Both the position numbers and the translations under genes were made by a program. A stretch of DNA of 64,000 bases from Neolewinella antarctica. Lineage in GTDB: Bacteria > Bacteroidota > Bacteroidia > Chitinophagales > Saprospiraceae. Positions 39,682 to 48,277 of the stretch are shown here, in pieces. The DNA lies in NCBI RefSeq assembly GCF_011927835.1, contig NZ_JAATJH010000002.1, forward strand, positions 699,915-763,914, read 5' to 3'. Positions within the stretch are counted from its first letter, which is position 1, and the number at the start of each line of letters is the position of its first letter. The notes below the pieces were generated by a model that saw nothing but the letters and a program-made list of their open reading frames with translations, ran no database searches and was not told the origin of the DNA.

Positions 39682-40599
39682 ATGTCCAATAACAAAAGTA
39701 ACTACCAGCTCAACCACATCCGTGAACTTGAGTCAGAATCCATCTTTGTTCTCCGCGAAGTAGCCGCTCAGTTTGAGAACCCGGTTTTGCTCTTCAGCGG
39801 CGGCAAGGACTCTATTTTGATGGTACACTTGGCGGTAAAAGCCTTTTACCCAGCCAAGATTCCTTTTACTCTACTTCACGTGGATACCGGCCACAACTTC
39901 CAGGAGGCACTCGATTACCGGGACGCACTCGTGGAACGTATCGGCGCAAAACTGGTCATTGGCTCGGTGCAAGAAGCCATCGACAGTGGCCTGGTACGGG
40001 AAGAAACGGGTTACAACGCTTCCAGAAACTACCTGCAAACGGCCGTGCTACTAAAGTCGCTCGAAGACGGTAAGTACGACGCTGCCCTTGGTGGTGGCCG
40101 CCGCGATGAAGAGAAAGCCCGCGCTAAAGAACGTTTCTTCAGCCACCGCGATGAATTCGGACAGTGGGACCCTAAGAACCAGCGCCCGGAGCTCTGGAAC
40201 CTCTTCAACGGTCGTAAGCAGTACGGCGAGCACTTCCGGGTCTTTCCAATCTCCAACTGGACGGAACTGGACGTATGGCAGTACCTCGCCGTAGAAAAGG
40301 TCGAATTGCCCAACTTGTACTTTGCCCACGAGCGCAACGTTTTCCGCCGGGATGGCATGTTGCTGGCCGACTCACCCGTGCTGCCCCGCCGCCCGGAAGA
40401 GAAATTAGAAAAAATGATGGTCCGCTGTCGTACGATCGGTGACATCACCACGACCGGTGTCTGGGAGTCAACCGCTTCGACGCTAGAGGAAATCATCGCC
40501 GAAGTATCCGTCGCCCGCCAAACGGAACGCGGTGGCCGTGCGGACGACAAACGTTCGGAAACTGCCATGGAAGACCGGAAAAAGCAAGGGTACTTTTAA
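39682..40599 (+). CDS. cysD: Sulfate adenylyltransferase subunit 2
   Basis: The 305-residue protein is the ATP-pyrophosphatase subunit of ATP sulfurylase. LLFSGGKDSILMVHLAVKAF is the PP-loop (SGGKDS), FTLLHVDTGHNFQEALDYRD the second conserved block, and ALGGGRRDEEKARAKERFFSHRDEFGQWDPKNQRPELWNL a diagnostic CysD stretch. FPISNWTELDVWQYLAVEKVELPNLYFAHER continues the match, and it ends with the YF typical of CysD. With CysN it makes APS from sulfate and ATP using GTP energy. A palindromic heptamer repeat of about 100 nt separates it from cysN. Confidence 0.97.
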   Translation: MSNNKSNYQLNHIRELESESIFVLREVAAQFENPVLLFSGGKDSILMVHLAVKAFYPAKIPFTLLHVDTGHNFQEALDYRDALVERIGAKLVIGSVQEAIDSGLVREETGYNASRNYLQTAVLLKSLEDGKYDAALGGGRRDEEKARAKERFFSHRDEFGQWDPKNQRPELWNLFNGRKQYGEHFRVFPISNWTELDVWQYLAVEKVELPNLYFAHERNVFRRDGMLLADSPVLPRRPEEKLEKMMVRCRTIGDITTTGVWESTASTLEEIIAEVSVARQTERGGRADDKRSETAMEDRKKQGYF

Positions 40600-40604
40600 G
40601 ATTC

Positions 40605-40707
40605 GGTCTCCAGGTCTATGGTCTCTAGTCTGCGACAACACGTTTTCTGACAATCTTAACAAGGAACCACAGACTCTAGACCACAGACTCTAGACCACAG
40701 ACCAGAG
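40605..40707. repeat. Inverted heptamer arrays between cysD and cysN
   Basis: The left arm has four 7-mers (GGTCTCC, AGGTCTA, TGGTCTC, TAGTCTG; 40605-40632). The right arm has six (ACCACAG, ACTCTAG, ACCACAG, ACTCTAG, ACCACAG, ACCAGAG; 40666-40707). The arms are mutual reverse complements over CAGACTMKAGACCA-like stretches and enclose a 33-nt core. The array is inside an operon, so it may form an mRNA hairpin that adjusts cysN expression. Confidence 0.75.
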
Positions 40708-40753
40708 CCCCCCCACACCCTTCCCTCTTCCCCTACCAACCAAAAAATAAAGC

Positions 40754-42019
40754 ATGAGCCTCCTACCTACAGAACACACCGAACTCCTTCGTTTCACCAC
40801 CGCCGGCTCCGTCGATGATGGCAAGTCTACCCTCATCGGCCGGCTGCTGTACGATTCAAAGTCCATCTTTGAAGATCAGTACGAAGCCATCACCAAAACC
40901 AGCGAGAAGCGGGGAGAAGTAGGCGTCAACCTGGCGCTGCTGACGGACGGGCTCAAGGCGGAGCGCGAACAAGGCATCACTATTGACGTGGCCTACCGCT
41001 ATTTCGCAACGCCCAAGCGCAAGTTCATCATTGCCGATACGCCCGGCCACATTCAGTATACCCGTAACATGGTTACGGGAGCTTCTACGGCTAACGTCGC
41101 ATTGATTCTGGTCGACGCTCGCCAGGGCGTGGTGGAACAAACTCGTCGTCACGCGTTCATCGCCAGTCTCTTACAGATTCCGCACATCATCGTCTGTATC
41201 AACAAGATGGACCTGGTCGATTTCGACGAGGGAGCTTACAATAAGATCAAGGAAGAATTTCAGAGCTTTAGCCACAAGTTGGACGTAAAGGACATTGACT
41301 TCATCCCCATGTCCGCCTTACTGGGCGACAACGTCGTCGACCGTAGCGAGAACACGCCGTGGTACGAAGGGTCGACCTTGTTGTATTCGCTCGAGAACGT
41401 ACACATCGGTTCCGATAACAACTTTATCGACTGCCGCTTTCCCGTACAAACCGTGATTCGCCCTTACAGTGACGAGTTTCACGATTACCGCGGGTACGCA
41501 GGCCGGGTAGCCGGTGGTGTCTTCAAAAAGGGTGATAAAGTAACGGTGCTACCGAGTGGCTTTACTTCGACGATCAAAAAGATCGACACCTTCGACGGAG
41601 AGGTACAGGAGGCTTACCCACCCATGTCGGTTACCCTGCTACTGGAAGACGAGATCGACATTAGCCGCGGTGACATGATCGTCCGGGAAAACAACCAACC
41701 GGAGAACGGGCAGGACGTCGAAGTAATGCTCTGTTGGTTCAACGAGCGCCCCTTACAACCGCGCGGTAAGTACGCGATCATGCACACCACCAAGGAAGCG
41801 CGCTGCATGATCAAGGAAGTTCGTTACCGTTTGGACATCAACACGCTGCACCGCGACGAAGAGAACAAGACCGTCGAAATGAACGATATTTGTCGAGTGC
41901 TTCTCCGGACGACCGCACCCCTCTTCACCGACTCCTACCGGAAGAACAGAATTACAGGGTCCATCATCCTCGTGGACGAAGGAACTAACGAAACGGTGGC
42001 GGCTGGAATGGTGATATGA
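40754..42019 (+). CDS. cysN: Sulfate adenylyltransferase subunit 1 (GTPase)
   Basis: The 421-residue protein is an EF-Tu-like GTPase. It has the G1 loop AGSVDDGKSTLIGRLLYDSK, EQGITIDVAYRYF (switch 1), IADTPGHIQYTRNM (G3), CINKMDLVDF (G4) and MSALLGDNV (G5), followed by two beta-barrel domains. It lacks a fused APS kinase domain, in line with the separate cysC. It activates CysD to form APS. It follows cysD by 154 nt, longer than usual for this pair because of the heptamer palindrome. Confidence 0.97.
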   Translation: MSLLPTEHTELLRFTTAGSVDDGKSTLIGRLLYDSKSIFEDQYEAITKTSEKRGEVGVNLALLTDGLKAEREQGITIDVAYRYFATPKRKFIIADTPGHIQYTRNMVTGASTANVALILVDARQGVVEQTRRHAFIASLLQIPHIIVCINKMDLVDFDEGAYNKIKEEFQSFSHKLDVKDIDFIPMSALLGDNVVDRSENTPWYEGSTLLYSLENVHIGSDNNFIDCRFPVQTVIRPYSDEFHDYRGYAGRVAGGVFKKGDKVTVLPSGFTSTIKKIDTFDGEVQEAYPPMSVTLLLEDEIDISRGDMIVRENNQPENGQDVEVMLCWFNERPLQPRGKYAIMHTTKEARCMIKEVRYRLDINTLHRDEENKTVEMNDICRVLLRTTAPLFTDSYRKNRITGSIILVDEGTNETVAAGMVI

Positions 42020-42079
42020 TCGGTGAGGGGGGTGAGTTCGCTCCGCGCTAGCTCACGGCCTTATCGTCCCCTTCAACAC

Positions 42080-42109
42080 GGCACCCCCGATAGTGATCGG
42101 GGCCGCGCC
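42080..42109. repeat. REP-like element with a CCCGATAG palindrome inside
   Basis: GGCACCC (42080-42086) and CCGCGCC (42103-42109) are the two ends of a REP-like unit. Between and overlapping them is CCCCGAT-agtg-ATCGGGG (42085-42102), an 18-nt palindrome with perfect 7-bp arms. Without the palindrome the unit would read GGCACCC-GG-CCGCGCC, as in the other copies. Confidence 0.6.
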
Positions 42110-42181
42110 AATGGGTTAATATTGCACTTTGCTAGGACGCCGAATACCGTCGTACATTGAGCGGGCACAAAACCAGTTTTT

Positions 42182-43027
42182 ATGGCTCAGCGCCGTACTC
42201 GCGACCGTATTCACGAGATTATTTTTGAGGCGGATACGCCGACGGGTAAATATTTTGACATCATTCTGCTGGTGCTCATCGTGCTGAGCGTACTAACCGT
42301 GATGTTAGAAAGCTCCGAGCAGTGGCAGCGCGACTACGGCCGCACGTTCCTAATACTGGAGTGGATATTCACGATCATTTTTACGATTGAGTACGTGCTT
42401 CGGCTCTGGACGACGATCAAGCCCTGGAAGTACGCCCTGAGTTTCTACGGCATCATCGATCTGATGGCCATACTACCGACTTACCTGACCATTTTTCTGT
42501 CCGGCTTCGGGGCGCAGGCCTTTGTGATCATCCGGGTGATCAGGTTGCTACGCGTGTTCCGAATCTTCAAACTCGGTAAATTTCTCGGCGAAGGTGACCA
42601 ACTCAAAATGGCGTTGATCGCCAGCCGCAACAAGATCACCGTATTTCTTTTCGCCGTCACGCTGTTGGTCATCATCATCGGTGCGGTCATGTACCTGATC
42701 GAGGGGGGGACGAATGAGGGGTTCAGCTCCATACCCCGCGCGGTTTACTGGGCAATCGTGACGCTGACTACGGTGGGGTACGGCGATATTACGCCCAAAA
42801 CGAACATCGGTCAGTTCCTTTCCGCGCTCGTCATGATCATTGGTTACGCCATCATTGCGGTCCCGACGGGTATTGTGACGAACGAGATGTTGAATACTAA
42901 AGCGAAGGGGCACCAAAAGAATACGCAAGCTTGCCGTTACTGCTCGCGCGATGGGCACGACGACGATGCCGAGCATTGTAAGTACTGTGGTGGGCTGTTG
43001 AACGAGCCGGAGGAGATCGATAGCTAA
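42182..43027 (+). CDS. Voltage-gated potassium channel with a zinc-ribbon tail
   Basis: The 281-residue protein has a six-helix ion transport fold. Helices S1-S4 lie at ~25-130, with S4 FVIIRVIRLLRVFRIFKLGKF carrying regularly spaced arginines. S5-pore-S6 follow, with the selectivity filter TVGYGDI (197-203). After S6 (LVMIIGYAIIAVPTGIVTNEM) comes a cytoplasmic tail with CRYCSRDGHDDDAEHCKYCGG, a four-Cys zinc ribbon (C251, C254, C266, C269). The channel would pass K+ on depolarisation. The zinc ribbon could set assembly or sense metal or redox state; that is inference. The gene is monocistronic by spacing (162 nt upstream, 44 nt downstream). Confidence 0.94.
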   Translation: MAQRRTRDRIHEIIFEADTPTGKYFDIILLVLIVLSVLTVMLESSEQWQRDYGRTFLILEWIFTIIFTIEYVLRLWTTIKPWKYALSFYGIIDLMAILPTYLTIFLSGFGAQAFVIIRVIRLLRVFRIFKLGKFLGEGDQLKMALIASRNKITVFLFAVTLLVIIIGAVMYLIEGGTNEGFSSIPRAVYWAIVTLTTVGYGDITPKTNIGQFLSALVMIIGYAIIAVPTGIVTNEMLNTKAKGHQKNTQACRYCSRDGHDDDAEHCKYCGGLLNEPEEIDS

Positions 43028-43071
43028 CCACGATTCAGGTAGTTTCACAAGGGAAGTCACCCGCAGATAGA

Positions 43072-44193
43072 ATGCGCGAACCAAGCTTCCTACATCGCGT
43101 TGGACAAAGCAAAACAACACTTACCGTGGCGAACGAGAATATTTTCCAAAGAGCGCTGAGCTTCACTAAAGAACTATTTAAAAATTACATGGATGACGAC
43201 GCGCTGAACCTTGGCGCGGCACTGGCTTATTATACCGTTTTTAGTTTTGCGCCGTTGCTGGTGGTGGCGACGACCGTGGCGAGCTACTTTTTTGGGGAAG
43301 AAGCCGTGTCGGGGAATTTATACGGAGAACTAAAGAACCTACTTGGCCCAGATTCCGCCGAAACCATTCAGGAAATCGTCTCTAATGCCTATCAGTCAGG
43401 AGACTCTTGGTGGGCTACGGCCATCAGTATCGGCACGCTCGTCTTTGCTGCCACTGGCGTATTTGCTAACCTTCAGATTAGTATGAACAAAATTTGGGAG
43501 CTAAGGGCAGCTCCGGAAAATGGGGTGCTGGGCTTTGTCTTTAAGCGTTTATTGAGCTTTAGCTTCGTGATCGGGCTTGGTTTCTTGTTGGTGGTAACCT
43601 TGGTCCTCAACACCATCGTGCTGGGCTTTATGGACAAAATTGTCGAGTTGGTGCCGGGCATAAGCGAGGTCCTTTTAGCCGTAGGAACGTGGGTCTTGAG
43701 TACCGTCATCACCGCCGTCGTTTTCGCGTTGATGTTTCGTTACTTACCGGACGCAAAGGCTCGGTGGCGGGACATTTGGGTGGGTGCCTTGTTCACGTCC
43801 ATTCTGTTCGGGCTCGGGCGGATTTTAATTGGCTTCTACATTGGTAACAGCGACTTCAGTAGTACTTACGGAGCCGCAGGGGCCCTTATTACGCTGCTTG
43901 TCTGGACGTATTACAACAGTCAGATTCTCTTTCTGGGCGCCGAGTTTACTTTCATCTGGGCGGCCCGGAGCGGCAATCCTATTTTACCGGATGACCACGC
44001 GGTGAAAATTCGTACGAAAGAAGTAAAACTCACCGAAGAGCAGGTAATCAAAGAGGCTGAGAAAACAAGAGTCGATACTTCCGGTAAAGGCAAGACGAAA
44101 CACGATGCTACGGCAGAGAAGGGCAAAGGCATCAAAGGGCGGCCAACGGTTGATGATGATCCCGACCGTATTTCTCAGCGGCCAGTAGGGTAG
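43072..44193 (+). CDS. YihY/BrkB-family inner membrane protein
   Basis: The 373-residue protein has the YihY/virulence-factor-BrkB pattern: DDDALNLGAALAYYTVFSFAPLLVVATTVASYFFGEEA ('aaalaYyt.fSlaPlLl'), VFANLQISMNKIWELR, and a C-terminal FGLGRILIGFYIGNSDFSSTYGAAGALITLLVWTYYNSQILFLGAEFTFIWA ('yg..gsli.lL.W.Y.ss.i.l.GAe'). About six membrane helices are expected. The last ~60 residues are a charged, Lys-rich cytoplasmic tail. Despite an old name it is not RNase BN, and its function is unknown. A GTG at 43126 (VANENIFQ) is an alternative start that removes 18 poorly conserved residues. Confidence 0.9.
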   Translation: MREPSFLHRVGQSKTTLTVANENIFQRALSFTKELFKNYMDDDALNLGAALAYYTVFSFAPLLVVATTVASYFFGEEAVSGNLYGELKNLLGPDSAETIQEIVSNAYQSGDSWWATAISIGTLVFAATGVFANLQISMNKIWELRAAPENGVLGFVFKRLLSFSFVIGLGFLLVVTLVLNTIVLGFMDKIVELVPGISEVLLAVGTWVLSTVITAVVFALMFRYLPDAKARWRDIWVGALFTSILFGLGRILIGFYIGNSDFSSTYGAAGALITLLVWTYYNSQILFLGAEFTFIWAARSGNPILPDDHAVKIRTKEVKLTEEQVIKEAEKTRVDTSGKGKTKHDATAEKGKGIKGRPTVDDDPDRISQRPVG

Positions 44194-44253
44194 AGGACTA
44201 CTCCGGCTTTCCAACACGCTGTTGTTTATTCTAACATAAAGTTTGAAATTAAC

Positions 44254-44284
44254 TTGTAACTAACAACAAGTTGTGTTACTTTTG
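44254..44284 (+). promoter_or_regulatory. Promoter of the glucosaminidase-like gene
   Basis: TTG (44254-44256), 20 nt, then TACTTTTG (44277-44284): a match to TTG-N17..21-TAnnTTTG, 55 nt before the ATG. Confidence 0.55.
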
Positions 44285-44339
44285 CTATTGCCGCCACGGA
44301 AGTGTTTTATAGTGGCGGGTTGCAAAAAAAACAAACGAA

Positions 44340-45143
44340 ATGTCTAGTTCAAACTCCACTCCGGCGCGCCGCGCTGGTAATAATCGTATACTCACAATTG
44401 ACTGGTCGCTACTGCTACGCCGCGTAGGTGCCCGGGGCAAGCAGCTATTTTCTTCGGCTCGTTACAAGGCCTCGCAGACGGAATATATCCCCCCCGTATG
44501 GATGAAGCGATTTCACCTGAGCTGGTTTCGGCTCGGACTAATCGGCATCACCTTGTTTGTTTTTACACAGAAGCAAGTTGACTTTACCGTAAGTGTTGGA
44601 AAGGAGGGCTTGGCCATTGGGGCGAACGAAGGCCGCCACATGGCTAATAATGATGGCGAGGCCGCAGGTGCCGGGTCAGTGAGAAGTGCCATGTTGAGCC
44701 TGTTACCTTTCGTGGGTTCTGCCTCTCCGCAAGTTACGGCTACCAAACCTTGGAACGTAAACGACCTTAACGAATCCGCCGTACAAGCTTACGTCAGCCG
44801 CTTCGAAAAAGTAGCCCGCGGGGAAGAACGCAAGTACAGCATCCCCGCCGCGGCCGGGATGGCCTTAGCGATTCTGCACAGCAATGCTGGTAAGAGCACG
44901 GCGGCGACCAAAAAGAATAACCACTTTTTCCCAGTCACGGCCAACACTCACTACGAAAACGCCTGGCTCAACTGGCGCGCCCACAGCGAGCTCATTACTG
45001 ATAAGTACCCACGGCTCGCCAGCGAATCCGTTAATTACCAGCAGTGGGTGGCCGCGCTCGCCAAAACGGATTACAGCCAGGATAAGCAACTCGTCAGCAA
45101 GGTGATGGACATCGTCGAGCGTTACCAGCTCGAACGGCTTTAG
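44340..45143 (+). CDS. Glucosaminidase-like protein lacking the catalytic Glu
   Basis: The 267-residue protein has one membrane helix (~61-77, SWFRLGLIGITLFVFTQ). After a flexible linker a C-terminal domain (~145-267) follows the FlgJ/mannosyl-glycoprotein endo-glucosaminidase pattern: EERKYSIPAAAGMALAILHSNAGKSTAATKKNNHFFPV, then NAWLNWRAHSELIT and W.aaLakT.Y. In active members the 'IPAS..LAQgilESnaG.S.LA...NNHFGIK' motif has a catalytic Glu. Here that position is His180, and the FGIK end reads FFPV. The fold may persist as a peptidoglycan-binding pseudoenzyme; this is inferred from motif comparison only. A strong terminator follows the gene. Confidence 0.82.
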   Translation: MSSSNSTPARRAGNNRILTIDWSLLLRRVGARGKQLFSSARYKASQTEYIPPVWMKRFHLSWFRLGLIGITLFVFTQKQVDFTVSVGKEGLAIGANEGRHMANNDGEAAGAGSVRSAMLSLLPFVGSASPQVTATKPWNVNDLNESAVQAYVSRFEKVARGEERKYSIPAAAGMALAILHSNAGKSTAATKKNNHFFPVTANTHYENAWLNWRAHSELITDKYPRLASESVNYQQWVAALAKTDYSQDKQLVSKVMDIVERYQLERL

Positions 45144-45194
45144 GGGTCACGCGTGTAAGATATTTCCAACAAGATTTCTCTAAGTGGTATTTAT

Positions 45195-45230
45195 AGGCCT
45201 TCCATCCTTTCCGGGTGGAGGGCCTTTTTC
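45195..45230 (+). terminator. Intrinsic terminator
   Basis: GGCCTTCCATCC (45197-45208), a 4-nt loop, GGGTGGAGGGCC (45213-45224) and then TTTTT. A G+C-rich stem with U-run, 50 nt after the glucosaminidase-like stop. Confidence 0.85.
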
Positions 45231-45324
45231 GTGGTAGATAGGGCTTCCCTAATTATAAGTTGGTGAGCTGATCATTTGCAGTCGATGGTGCGCGTAAAAC
45301 ATAGCGTAGGTTTTCACCATATAA

Positions 45325-45414
45325 AACACAAAAAGAACCAAAAAGCACAAAATGTAAGGCAGGTCATGCGTACCATTTTGGTGCTTTTCTCTCTTCTTTT
45401 GTGACTTTTGTGTT
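45325..45414. repeat. AACACAAA-type imperfect palindrome
   Basis: The left arm (45325-45354) begins AACACAAAAAG and ends AAAAGCACAAAATG. The right arm (45374-45414) begins CATTTTGGTGCTTTT and ends CTTTTGTGTT. The arms pair at both ends; the right arm has about 11 extra nt in the middle. The style resembles the palindrome at 24663-24775. Confidence 0.55.
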
Positions 45415-45515
45415 CCGCTTCCACGAGCAGTTTGTGCGCCGTATGTTTTCCACGAAGATTCAGTGATACAGCGGGTGATTTGCAGCCAGGTCACCCCGCT
45501 TTTCCACCCATCTTT

Positions 45516-45535
45516 TTGCACCCGCGACCGCGCCC
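45516..45535 (+). repeat. REP-like GC element
   Basis: TTGCACCCGCGACCGCGCCC is a full match to the consensus. It stands 41 nt before the ViaA-like start. Confidence 0.75.
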
Positions 45536-45576
45536 AACAAACTAAATGCCGCCGAAAGGGCTTTCACAGACCAAGA

Positions 45577-47187
45577 ATGGACCTACTAGAACAAGAATAC
45601 GCGCGCTTCATCGAATTTGGGCAGCTCCTCGACCGCCGCACCCGCCGCTACCTCGTGGAGTACCTCCGCGCCAAAATCAGCGACCGGCCGTACGAAGGCG
45701 AAGAACTGAACGACCAGTACGCCGGCTATTTCGTCCGCGCTCTGGACGAGGTTTTCGACATCGACCAACTGCTGTTCGTCTGTAAGGGAAACGAAAGCAT
45801 TACCCAGCAGATCGTGCTGGACACGCTCTACTGGATCAAGAAAACGTTCGCCAAAACGGAAAGTCAACACCCCCACGTCAAGGAAGCCGACCTGCTTTCT
45901 GGCTGGAGCGTCACGCCCGTTAAGGCATTCAGCACCCGCTACCCCTACCTCCTCCAAACCCTCGGCACCACTTACACCCGGGAGGAATTCGATATCGCCT
46001 TTTACCGCGACCGCCTCGACCGCTTCTTCGCCAAGGACGTTGCGACCTGGACCAAGGCCGACCACCAGGACTTCGAACGTATCCTGACCGATCTACTCAG
46101 TCAGTGGGACGCTCTGCTGCAGGCCAAAATTCTCGCCTACCAACTCCAAAAATTTAGCGAGGCCAAAGAGAGCTTCGTCGACCTGCTTACCAACAAGGTT
46201 GAGGAGTATCGCCGCCTGAAATCCATCATCAACCCCTTCACTGAATACCTAGGGTGGGACATGAGTCGCGACCTCTGGCAGTCCACCAGTTTCGACGCGC
46301 TGAAGGAATACAGCGACCTCCTCGAAGACGAGCCGAGCCTGAAACGACTGGCTGATCAACTCGGTAAGATGCGCGAAGCCGAGATCGAGATCGAAGAAGA
46401 AACCTTCGAAAAAACCATCGTCCGCCAGGAGTGGGTCACCGATGAGTTTTCCAAGGCTGAAATCGTCGGTATTCATGAAACCAACGAACTCAGTCATCTC
46501 CTGAGCTCCGAAGCCGCATTGCTGAGCGACCCCGTCACCGAGACGGCCTTTCTCAAACGCTTCGCCGACGAGCGCCTGCTCACCTTTCGCTACGAAGACC
46601 GCAAGATGGTGCGGAGTGAAGACCAGATTATGGAAGTCCACCAGCGCGTCAAACAGCGCGAAAAAGGACCGTTCATCGTCTGCGTCGATACGAGCCAGTC
46701 GATGATGGGCCGCCCGGAGGAAATTGCCAAAGTCCTCACGCTCGGTATTCTGAAAATGGCGATTGCCAGCAACCGCCGGGCCTACCTAATTAACTTCAGC
46801 ACCGGCATCAAGACGATCGACCTGTACGATATTGCCAATAGCATCGATGAGCTGGCTAGCTTCCTACGGATGTCATTCTACGGAGGTACGGACGCCACGC
46901 TCGCCATTTATGAGGCGCTGCGCCAGCTAAAGTCCCACGACTACGAAGACGCGGACGTGCTGATGATCTCCGACTTTGTGATGTACAAGATCGACCAGGA
47001 CGTACTTAACGACGTGAAGTATTACCAGCACAACAAGAATACGGAGTTTCACAGCCTGGCGCTCAGCCGGGAGGCCAACGCGGAATTACTCGGGCGCTTC
47101 GATACGAACTGGATCTACGACCCGGCTACGAAGGGCGTCATTCGTGAGGTGACGCGGGGGCTGGCCACGATCACGGCGCGGGAATAG
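45577..47187 (+). CDS. ViaA-like VWA-domain protein
   Basis: The 536-residue product starts MDLLEQEYARFIEFGQLL. An all-helical N-terminal half of about 350 residues precedes a VWA domain with MIDAS motif DTSQSMMG (from residue 371), then AKVLTLGILKMAIASNRRAYLINFST and FYGGTDATLAIYEALRQL and DADVLMISDF. This is the layout of ViaA/CoxE-type proteins, which work with MoxR AAA+ ATPases such as RavA. No MoxR gene lies next to it, unlike the usual ravA-viaA pair. The start ATG at 45577 is chosen because residues further upstream are encoded by a repeat-bearing gap. Confidence 0.88.
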   Translation: MDLLEQEYARFIEFGQLLDRRTRRYLVEYLRAKISDRPYEGEELNDQYAGYFVRALDEVFDIDQLLFVCKGNESITQQIVLDTLYWIKKTFAKTESQHPHVKEADLLSGWSVTPVKAFSTRYPYLLQTLGTTYTREEFDIAFYRDRLDRFFAKDVATWTKADHQDFERILTDLLSQWDALLQAKILAYQLQKFSEAKESFVDLLTNKVEEYRRLKSIINPFTEYLGWDMSRDLWQSTSFDALKEYSDLLEDEPSLKRLADQLGKMREAEIEIEEETFEKTIVRQEWVTDEFSKAEIVGIHETNELSHLLSSEAALLSDPVTETAFLKRFADERLLTFRYEDRKMVRSEDQIMEVHQRVKQREKGPFIVCVDTSQSMMGRPEEIAKVLTLGILKMAIASNRRAYLINFSTGIKTIDLYDIANSIDELASFLRMSFYGGTDATLAIYEALRQLKSHDYEDADVLMISDFVMYKIDQDVLNDVKYYQHNKNTEFHSLALSREANAELLGRFDTNWIYDPATKGVIREVTRGLATITARE

Positions 47188-47192
47188 CGGGC

Positions 47193-48206
47193 TTATTCAC
47201 CCCCGTCCGCTTCGGCGATGAACTGCATCGCTTTCTCCACCATTTCTCCTTCCCCCCCGAAGAAGGGCATACGTTGGTGAATGTCGGTTGGCTTAATGTC
47301 CAGAATGCGCTCGTAACCGTTCGTTGCCTGCCCGCCGGCTTGCTCCACGAGAAAGGCGAGGGGGTTGCATTCGTAAAGCAGGCGCAGTTTTCCGTGGGGT
47401 TTGCCGGTGCTCTCGGGGTAGAAATAGATACCGCCCTGAAGCATCGTGCGCCAAACGTCGGCGACCATCGAACCGACGTAACGGGCTCGGTACGGGCGGT
47501 CTTCTTCTTCGCGCTGGCAGTACTTGATGTAGTTCTTGACGCCCTGCGGAAAGTGTACGTACCCACCCTCGTTGACGCTGTAAATGTTACCCTTCTTCGG
47601 GATTTCGATGTTCGGGTGCGAAAGATAATACGTACCGATGGCGGGGTTGAGCGTAAAACCGTTCACGCCATTCCCGGTCGTGTAAACCATCATCGTCGAG
47701 GTGCCGTAGGCGATGAAGCCGGCCGCAACCTGGTTGTTGCCGGACTGTAGAAAGTCTTCCGTCGTCACGGGCGTGCCGATGGGGGAAACGCGGTGGTAGA
47801 TGCCAAAAATGGTTCCGACGGTGATGTTGACGTCGATGTTGGAACTGCCGTCGAGCGGGTCCATGACGACGACGTACTTATTGCGATTCCGGTTGTCCGA
47901 CCCCCGGATCTCGATGGGTTCCTCGTTTTCCTCGGATACGATACCACAGACGATATCGCGGTTCGTCAGCGTGTTGATGAAGGCTTCGTTGGCGAAAATA
48001 TCCAGCTTTTGCTGCTCTTCGCCCTGGATGTTGGTCGAGCCGATCGTGCCGGTGATGTCGACGAGGCCGGCGCGGCGAATCTCGTGGCTGACGACCTTTC
48101 CGGCCAGGCGGATGGCGTTGAGGAGGCGACCGAGTTCGGTGTTTTCGTACTGGAAGTCACCGGGGCGTCCGAGAAGAAATTCGCCGAGGGTTACGGAAGT
48201 GGCCAT
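47193..48206 (-). CDS. fbp: Fructose-1,6-bisphosphatase, class I
   Basis: The 337-residue protein hydrolyses fructose-1,6-bisphosphate in gluconeogenesis. [25 protein letters not shown] is the class I metal-binding motif, [10 protein letters not shown] supplies other metal ligands, and [23 protein letters not shown] and [20 protein letters not shown] are further family blocks. N-terminal [13 protein letters not shown] is a typical start. It converges with the ViaA-like gene (5 nt between stops). The gene is intact. AMP-site residues cannot be judged without alignment. Confidence 0.97.
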   Translation of the reverse strand: MATSVTLGEFLLGRPGDFQYENTELGRLLNAIRLAGKVVSHEIRRAGLVDITGTIGSTNIQGEEQQKLDIFANEAFINTLTNRDIVCGIVSEENEEPIEIRGSDNRNRNKYVVVMDPLDGSSNIDVNITVGTIFGIYHRVSPIGTPVTTEDFLQSGNNQVAAGFIAYGTSTMMVYTTGNGVNGFTLNPAIGTYYLSHPNIEIPKKGNIYSVNEGGYVHFPQGVKNYIKYCQREEEDRPYRARYVGSMVADVWRTMLQGGIYFYPESTGKPHGKLRLLYECNPLAFLVEQAGGQATNGYERILDIKPTDIHQRMPFFGGEGEMVEKAMQFIAEADGGE

Positions 48207-48277
48207 GCTTTGTTTTTTTTGTTTGCGGAAGGTAAGTACCGTCGGGCGTCCTGACTAAGTACGGGATTAACTATTGT

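Larger units (their letters stand above)
45144..45576. other. 433-bp gap with terminator and repeats
   Basis: The gap holds an intrinsic terminator (45195-45230), an imperfect palindrome of the AACACAAAAAG type (45325-45414) and a REP-like element (45516-45535). A frame that would extend the next gene upstream to 45463 has no protein character and includes the REP-like element, so I treat it as non-coding. Confidence 0.55.

Noticed and set aside
40666-40707. Direct repeats that could be taken for a CRISPR array
   Set aside because: The repeated unit is 14 nt (two 7-mers) with no spacers, and no cas gene is present.
44655-44677. A degenerate GC motif in the glucosaminidase-like gene
   Set aside because: GGCGAGGCCGCAGGTGCC has too many differences from the REP-like consensus to count.
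45463-45576. An N-terminal extension of the ViaA-like protein
   Set aside because: These 38 codons cover a REP-like element and encode a Cys/Arg/Lys-rich string unlike the family. The ATG at 45577 gives the normal start.
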